From Acidocella sp. (GTDB lineage: Bacteria; Pseudomonadota; Alphaproteobacteria; Acetobacterales; Acetobacteraceae): DNA of 8,723 bases. The notes below the pieces were generated by a model. The model saw only the letters and a program-made list of their open reading frames with translations, made no database searches and was not told where the DNA came from. This document shows, in pieces, positions 5,025-8,723 of this stretch. The DNA lies in NCBI GenBank assembly GCA_028687415.1, contig JAQUAC010000084.1:1-8723 (forward strand), read 5' to 3'. Made by a program: the position numbers and the translations under genes. Numbering within the stretch: position 1 is the first letter of the stretch; every line of letters starts with the position of its first letter.

Positions 5025-7106
5025 ATGGCAAGCATTGCGGAAGTTTCAGGCAACGAGACGGCGCTGGAGCGTCAGGCGGCGATACTCGCGCAGCCGGTGA
5101 CCGAGGAGCGGATGATGGCCAACGCCATCCGGGCCTTGGCGATCGACGCTGTGGAGGCGGCCAAATCAGGCCATCCCGGCATGCCGCTGGGCATGGCGGA
5201 CGCCGCCACGGCGCTGTGGACGCGCGCCCTGAAGTTTGATGCCGCCGATCCCAGCTGGTGGGACCGCGACCGCTTCGTGCTCTCCGCCGGGCATGGTTCC
5301 ATGCTGCTCTACGCCTTGCTGCACCTCACCGGGCATGAGGGCATGGGCATCGAGGTGCTGAAGAACTTCCGCCAGCTGCACTCGGCCGCCGCCGGGCACC
5401 CGGAATATCATGAGCACCCCGCCATCGAGATGACCACCGGCCCGCTGGGCCAGGGGCTGGCCACGGCTGTCGGCATGGCGCTGGCTGAGCGCCTGCTCGC
5501 CGCCAAGTTCGGCAAATCGCTGGTGGACCACCGCACCTGGGTCATCGCGGGTGATGGCTGCCTGATGGAGGGCGTCAGCCACGAGGCTGGGGCGCTGGCC
5601 GGGCATCTGAAGCTGAACAAGCTGGTGGTGCTGTGGGACGACAACTCAATCACCATCGACGGCGCCACCGGCACCTCCACCTCCGAGGACCCGCTGAAGC
5701 GCTTCGCCGCCTATGGCTGGGCCACCCGCCGGGTCGATGGGCATGATTTCGCGGCGCTGCAATCGGCACTCGCCTTCGCGCAGAAATCCTCTAAACCCGT
5801 GCTGATCGCCTGCCGCACCGTCATTGGCTTTGGCGCCCCCACCAAGGCGGGCACCGCGGGCAGCCACGGCGCGCCGCTGGGCGGGGCCGAGGCCGAGGCC
5901 GCCAAGCAGGCGCTGGGCTGGCCGCATCTGCCCTTCGTGGTGCCCAATGAGGTTTACAGTCATTGGCATGAGGCCGGCGCGCGTGGGGCTACCGCCCGCC
6001 GCGCCTGGCTCAAGCGCCTGGCCAAGCATCCGCAGCGCGAGGAATTTGAGCGCGTGATGCAGGGCAAGTTGCCCGAGGGCTGGGCCGAGGCGATGTCCGC
6101 CTACAAGGCGCAACTCGCCGAGACCAAGCCGAAGCTAGCCACCCGTCAGGCCAGCCAGAAGGCGCTTGAGGTGCTGGTCCCCGCCATCCCCGAACTGGTT
6201 GGCGGCTCCGCCGACCTCACCGGCTCCAACCTCACTTTGGTGAAGGGCATGGCCGGCGTCAGCCCGGATAATTTCGCGGGCCGCTATATTTATTACGGCG
6301 TGCGCGAGTTCGGCATGGCGGCGGCTATGAACGGCCTCGCTTTGCATGGCGGGCTGATTCCGTATGGCGGCACGTTCTTTGTGTTCTCCGACTATATGCG
6401 CCCGGCCATCCGTTTGGCGGCGCTGATGGGCATCCGCGCCATCCATGTGCTGACGCACGACTCCATCGGCCTGGGCGAAGACGGCCCGACCCATCAGCCG
6501 GTCGAGCATCTGGCCAGCTTCCGCGCCATGCCGAATGTGCTGGTGCTGCGCCCGGCGGATGCGATCGAGACGGCGGAAGCCTGGGAAGTCGCCATCAAGA
6601 ACAGCACCGGGCCGAGCCTGCTGGTGCTCTCCCGCCAAGCGGTTCCCGCGCTGCGCACCGTGGCTAATGGCAACAAGACCGCGCGCGGCGCCTATGTGCT
6701 GGCCGAGGCCGAGGGTGAACGCGCCGCCACCATCATCGCCACCGGCACCGAGGTCGCGCTGGCCATGGCCGCGCGCAAGATCCTCGCGGATTTCGGCTGC
6801 CATGTCGCCGTGGTCTCCGCTCCGAGCTTCGAGCTGTTCGCGCAGCAGGATGAGAGCTACCGCCGGGAGGTGCTGGGCACCGCGCCGCGCATCGGCATCG
6901 AGGCCGCTGGCGGCTTCGGCTGGGAGCGCTGGCTGGGTGAAAACGGCGTGTTTGTCGGCATGACCGGTTTTGGCGCTTCCGCCCCGGCGGAGGTGCTGTA
7001 CAAGCATTTCGGAATTACCGAAAAGGCGCTCATCGAGCGCTTGGCCAAGCAATTTGGCCTGGCCGGGGCGGAAGCCGCCCTGGCGCATCTGATTTTGACC
7101 GAGTGA
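5025..7106 (+). CDS. tkt: Transketolase
   Basis: Thiamine-diphosphate enzyme that moves two-carbon ketol units between sugar phosphates in the non-oxidative pentose phosphate pathway, and in the Calvin cycle where present; a cytoplasmic homodimer. The 693 residues match the usual 660-690 with a slightly long N-terminus. Motifs in order: SGHPGMPLGMA (48-58) with H50, H90 in AGHGS, the ThDP/Mg signature GDG (176-178) ending at N207 of WDDN, H281 in GSHGAP, the catalytic glutamate E428 in GVREFGM, and LGEDGPTHQPVEHL (483-496). The chosen ATG at 5025 has AGGCGG just upstream. However, two in-frame ATGs at 5112 and 5115 follow GAGGAG closely and open MANAIRALAIDA, where many family members begin, so a protein about 30 residues shorter is a real alternative. 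It ends 16 bp before gap, consistent with one operon. Confidence 0.97.
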   Translation: MASIAEVSGNETALERQAAILAQPVTEERMMANAIRALAIDAVEAAKSGHPGMPLGMADAATALWTRALKFDAADPSWWDRDRFVLSAGHGSMLLYALLHLTGHEGMGIEVLKNFRQLHSAAAGHPEYHEHPAIEMTTGPLGQGLATAVGMALAERLLAAKFGKSLVDHRTWVIAGDGCLMEGVSHEAGALAGHLKLNKLVVLWDDNSITIDGATGTSTSEDPLKRFAAYGWATRRVDGHDFAALQSALAFAQKSSKPVLIACRTVIGFGAPTKAGTAGSHGAPLGGAEAEAAKQALGWPHLPFVVPNEVYSHWHEAGARGATARRAWLKRLAKHPQREEFERVMQGKLPEGWAEAMSAYKAQLAETKPKLATRQASQKALEVLVPAIPELVGGSADLTGSNLTLVKGMAGVSPDNFAGRYIYYGVREFGMAAAMNGLALHGGLIPYGGTFFVFSDYMRPAIRLAALMGIRAIHVLTHDSIGLGEDGPTHQPVEHLASFRAMPNVLVLRPADAIETAEAWEVAIKNSTGPSLLVLSRQAVPALRTVANGNKTARGAYVLAEAEGERAATIIATGTEVALAMAARKILADFGCHVAVVSAPSFELFAQQDESYRREVLGTAPRIGIEAAGGFGWERWLGENGVFVGMTGFGASAPAEVLYKHFGITEKALIERLAKQFGLAGAEAALAHLILTE

Positions 7107-7122
7107 GACAGGGAGCAGGAAT

Positions 7123-8136
7123 ATGGCTGTAAAAATAGCAATTAACGGGTTCGGGCGCATTGGGCGCCTGGTGCTGCGCGCGCTTATTGAGAGCGGCCGT
7201 ACCGATGTTGAGCCGGTGCTGATCAACGATCTGGGCAGCGTGGCGGATAACGCCCACATGTTCCGTTACGACTCCGTGCACGGCCGCTTCCCCGGCACCG
7301 TCGAGGTTCAGGGCGATGCGCTGCTCATCACCCATAATGGCCGCACCTACGGCCCCATCAAGGTCTCCGCCGAGCGCGACCCCGCCAAGGTGCCGCTGGC
7401 CGGCGTGGACGTGGCGATGGAGTGCACCGGCCTGTTCACCAAGCGCGAGGCTGCCGCCGCCCTGCTCGCCGCCGGTGCCCGCAAGGTCGTTATTTCCGCC
7501 CCGGCTGACGGTGTGGACGCGACCATCGTGTTCGGCGTCAACCACAAGACGCTGACCAAGGACATGGAGATCATCTCCAACGCTTCCTGCACCACCAACT
7601 GCCTTGCTCCGGTCGCCAAGGTGCTGCACGAGAATTTCGGCATCGAGCGCGGCTACATGGTCACCATCCACTCCTACACGGGGGACCAGAAGACCGTGGA
7701 CACGCTGCACAAAGACCTGCATCGCGCCCGCGCCGCCGCCCTCTCCATGATCCCGACCTCCACCGGTGCGGCCAAGGCCGTCGGCCTGGTGCTGCCGGAG
7801 CTGAAGGGCAAGCTGGACGGCACCGCCATCCGCGTGCCGACCCCGAACGTGTCGCTGATCTCGCTGGACGTGAACCTGCGCGTGCACGCCACCGCCGAGC
7901 ACATTAACGAGGTAATGAAGGCGGCCTCCGAAGGTGAGCTGAAGGGCATTCTGGGCTACAGCACCGACAAGCTGGTGAGCCAGGACTTCAACCACGTTGC
8001 GGCCTCCTCCACCTTCGATGCGCCGCAGACCACCGTGGTGGACGGCGCGCTGGCCCGTGTGCTTTCCTGGTACGATAATGAGTGGGGCTTCTCGAACCGC
8101 ATGTCCGACACCGCAGCTTATTTTGGCGCGCTATGA
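7123..8136 (+). CDS. gap: Glyceraldehyde-3-phosphate dehydrogenase, type I
   Basis: Cytoplasmic homotetramer converting glyceraldehyde-3-phosphate, phosphate and NAD(P)+ to 1,3-bisphosphoglycerate, reversibly, in glycolysis, gluconeogenesis and the Calvin cycle. The 337 residues match the family length. Seen: the dinucleotide-binding motif INGFGRIGR (7-15), D36 in LIND where an acidic residue favours NAD, the active site SNASCTTNC with the nucleophile C156, the helper histidine H183 in TIHSYTGDQ, the phosphate-site STGAAKAVG (213-221), and the C-terminal SWYDNEWGFSNRM (315-327). The position of the NAD-selective Leu-Pro pair of Bacillus enzymes reads TL (194-195), so strict cofactor choice is not certain. 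An RBS-like GGGAGCAGGA (7110-7119) sits just before the ATG. Its stop overlaps the pgk start (ATGA), implying translational coupling. Confidence 0.97.
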   Translation: MAVKIAINGFGRIGRLVLRALIESGRTDVEPVLINDLGSVADNAHMFRYDSVHGRFPGTVEVQGDALLITHNGRTYGPIKVSAERDPAKVPLAGVDVAMECTGLFTKREAAAALLAAGARKVVISAPADGVDATIVFGVNHKTLTKDMEIISNASCTTNCLAPVAKVLHENFGIERGYMVTIHSYTGDQKTVDTLHKDLHRARAAALSMIPTSTGAAKAVGLVLPELKGKLDGTAIRVPTPNVSLISLDVNLRVHATAEHINEVMKAASEGELKGILGYSTDKLVSQDFNHVAASSTFDAPQTTVVDGALARVLSWYDNEWGFSNRMSDTAAYFGAL

Positions 8137-8723
8137 GCAACACGCTGGATGATGTGAAGGTGGCGGGGCAGCGTGTGCTGCTCCGCGCCGACCTCAATGT
8201 GCCGATGCACGATGGCAAGGTGACGGACCTGACGCGGCTTGAGCGTCTGGCCCCGACCATCCGTGAGCTGTCGGAAAAGGGCGCGAAGGTGATCGTGCTC
8301 TCGCATTTCGACCGCCCGAAGGGGCAGATCGTGCCGGCATTGTCGCTCCGTCCCATCGCGCAGGCGCTGGGCGAGGTGCTGGGCAAGCCGGTGGCTTTCG
8401 CCGAGGACTGCATTGGCCCGGTGGCCGAGGCGGCCGTGGCCAAGCTGCATAATGGCGACGTGCTGGTGCTGGAAAACACCCGCTTCCACGCCGGCGAGGA
8501 GGAGAACAACCTCAAATTCGCCGCAGCCTTGGCGAAGCTGGGTGATATCTACGTCAATGACGCGTTCTCCGCCGCCCACCGCGCCCATGCCTCCACCGAG
8601 GGCGTGGCCCGCTATCTGCCGTCCTTCGCCGGGCGGTTGATGCAGGCCGAGCTGCAGGCGCTGGAGAAGGCGCTGGGCAACCCGGTGCGCCCGGTTTGCG
8701 CCATTGTCGCGGGCTCCAAGGTC
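8133..8723 (+). CDS. pgk: Phosphoglycerate kinase, N-terminal domain only (cut by window edge)
   Basis: Cytoplasmic monomeric kinase interconverting 1,3-bisphosphoglycerate plus ADP and 3-phosphoglycerate plus ATP, the step after GAPDH. The first 197 residues of about 390-400 are present. Substrate-side motifs: RADLNVP (18-24), SHFDRPKG (57-64; many PGKs have SHLGRPKG or SHFGRPKG), LENTRFHAGEEENN (113-126) and VNDAFSAAHRAHAST (141-155); the sequence stops in AGSKV (193-197), the start of the hinge and nucleotide domain. The ATG at 8133 overlaps the gap stop by 4 bp (ATGA), the usual layout for translationally coupled genes, and there is no better start nearby. The break is the window boundary, not a mutation. 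Confidence 0.96.
   Translation, partial: MSNTLDDVKVAGQRVLLRADLNVPMHDGKVTDLTRLERLAPTIRELSEKGAKVIVLSHFDRPKGQIVPALSLRPIAQALGEVLGKPVAFAEDCIGPVAEAAVAKLHNGDVLVLENTRFHAGEEENNLKFAAALAKLGDIYVNDAFSAAHRAHASTEGVARYLPSFAGRLMQAELQALEKALGNPVRPVCAIVAGSKV

Noticed and set aside
6135..7259. A 374-codon minus-strand frame opposite tkt and gap
   Set aside because: It spans two well-supported genes on the other strand and their junction, with low-complexity composition and no motif.

Overview
The window is GC-rich, densely coding bacterial DNA, and most likely comes from an alphaproteobacterium. Acetobacteraceae or a relative is my best guess, based on the tightly packed tkt-gap-pgk order, the SHFDRPKG form of the PGK motif and the overall codon style. 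This placement is inference, not a database result. No mobile element, CRISPR array, rRNA, tRNA or phage gene is visible. I see no obviously new biological system; the content is recognisable nitrogen-uptake and central-carbon housekeeping with some interesting regulatory DNA.

Layout. (1) Positions 1-1085, minus strand: the first 361 codons of a UbiH/UbiF/COQ6-family FAD monooxygenase, probably a ubiquinone-biosynthesis hydroxylase, cut by the left edge. (2) Positions 1086-1393: a divergent intergenic region with a strong sigma-54 (-24/-12) promoter for the next gene and a hairpin-forming dyad about 90 bp upstream of the predicted start of transcription. (3) Positions 1394-2710: an AmtB-type ammonium channel with a signal peptide. 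(4) Positions 2711-3019: a hairpin and a textbook intrinsic terminator, then a candidate promoter. (5) Positions 3020-4390: a second ammonium channel of a clearly different subfamily, resembling plant AMT2, without a signal peptide. (6) Positions 4391-4523: a long hairpin and a 9/10 match to an FNR-type box. (7) Positions 4524-4928: a group II truncated hemoglobin. (8) Positions 5025 to the right edge: transketolase, glyceraldehyde-3-phosphate dehydrogenase and phosphoglycerate kinase as a tight operon (16-bp gap, then a 4-bp ATGA overlap), with pgk cut by the right edge.

How the genes fit together. The two Amt proteins would take up ammonium; the first looks nitrogen-regulated through sigma-54 and probably an NtrC-type activator. 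No glnK is adjacent to either, which is unusual for amtB. The globin probably handles O2 or NO, or redox stress, and its upstream box suggests control by an FNR/CRP-family regulator responding to O2 or NO. The tkt-gap-pgk block serves the non-oxidative pentose phosphate pathway, glycolysis/gluconeogenesis and, if the organism has RuBisCO, the Calvin cycle; nothing in the window shows whether it does.
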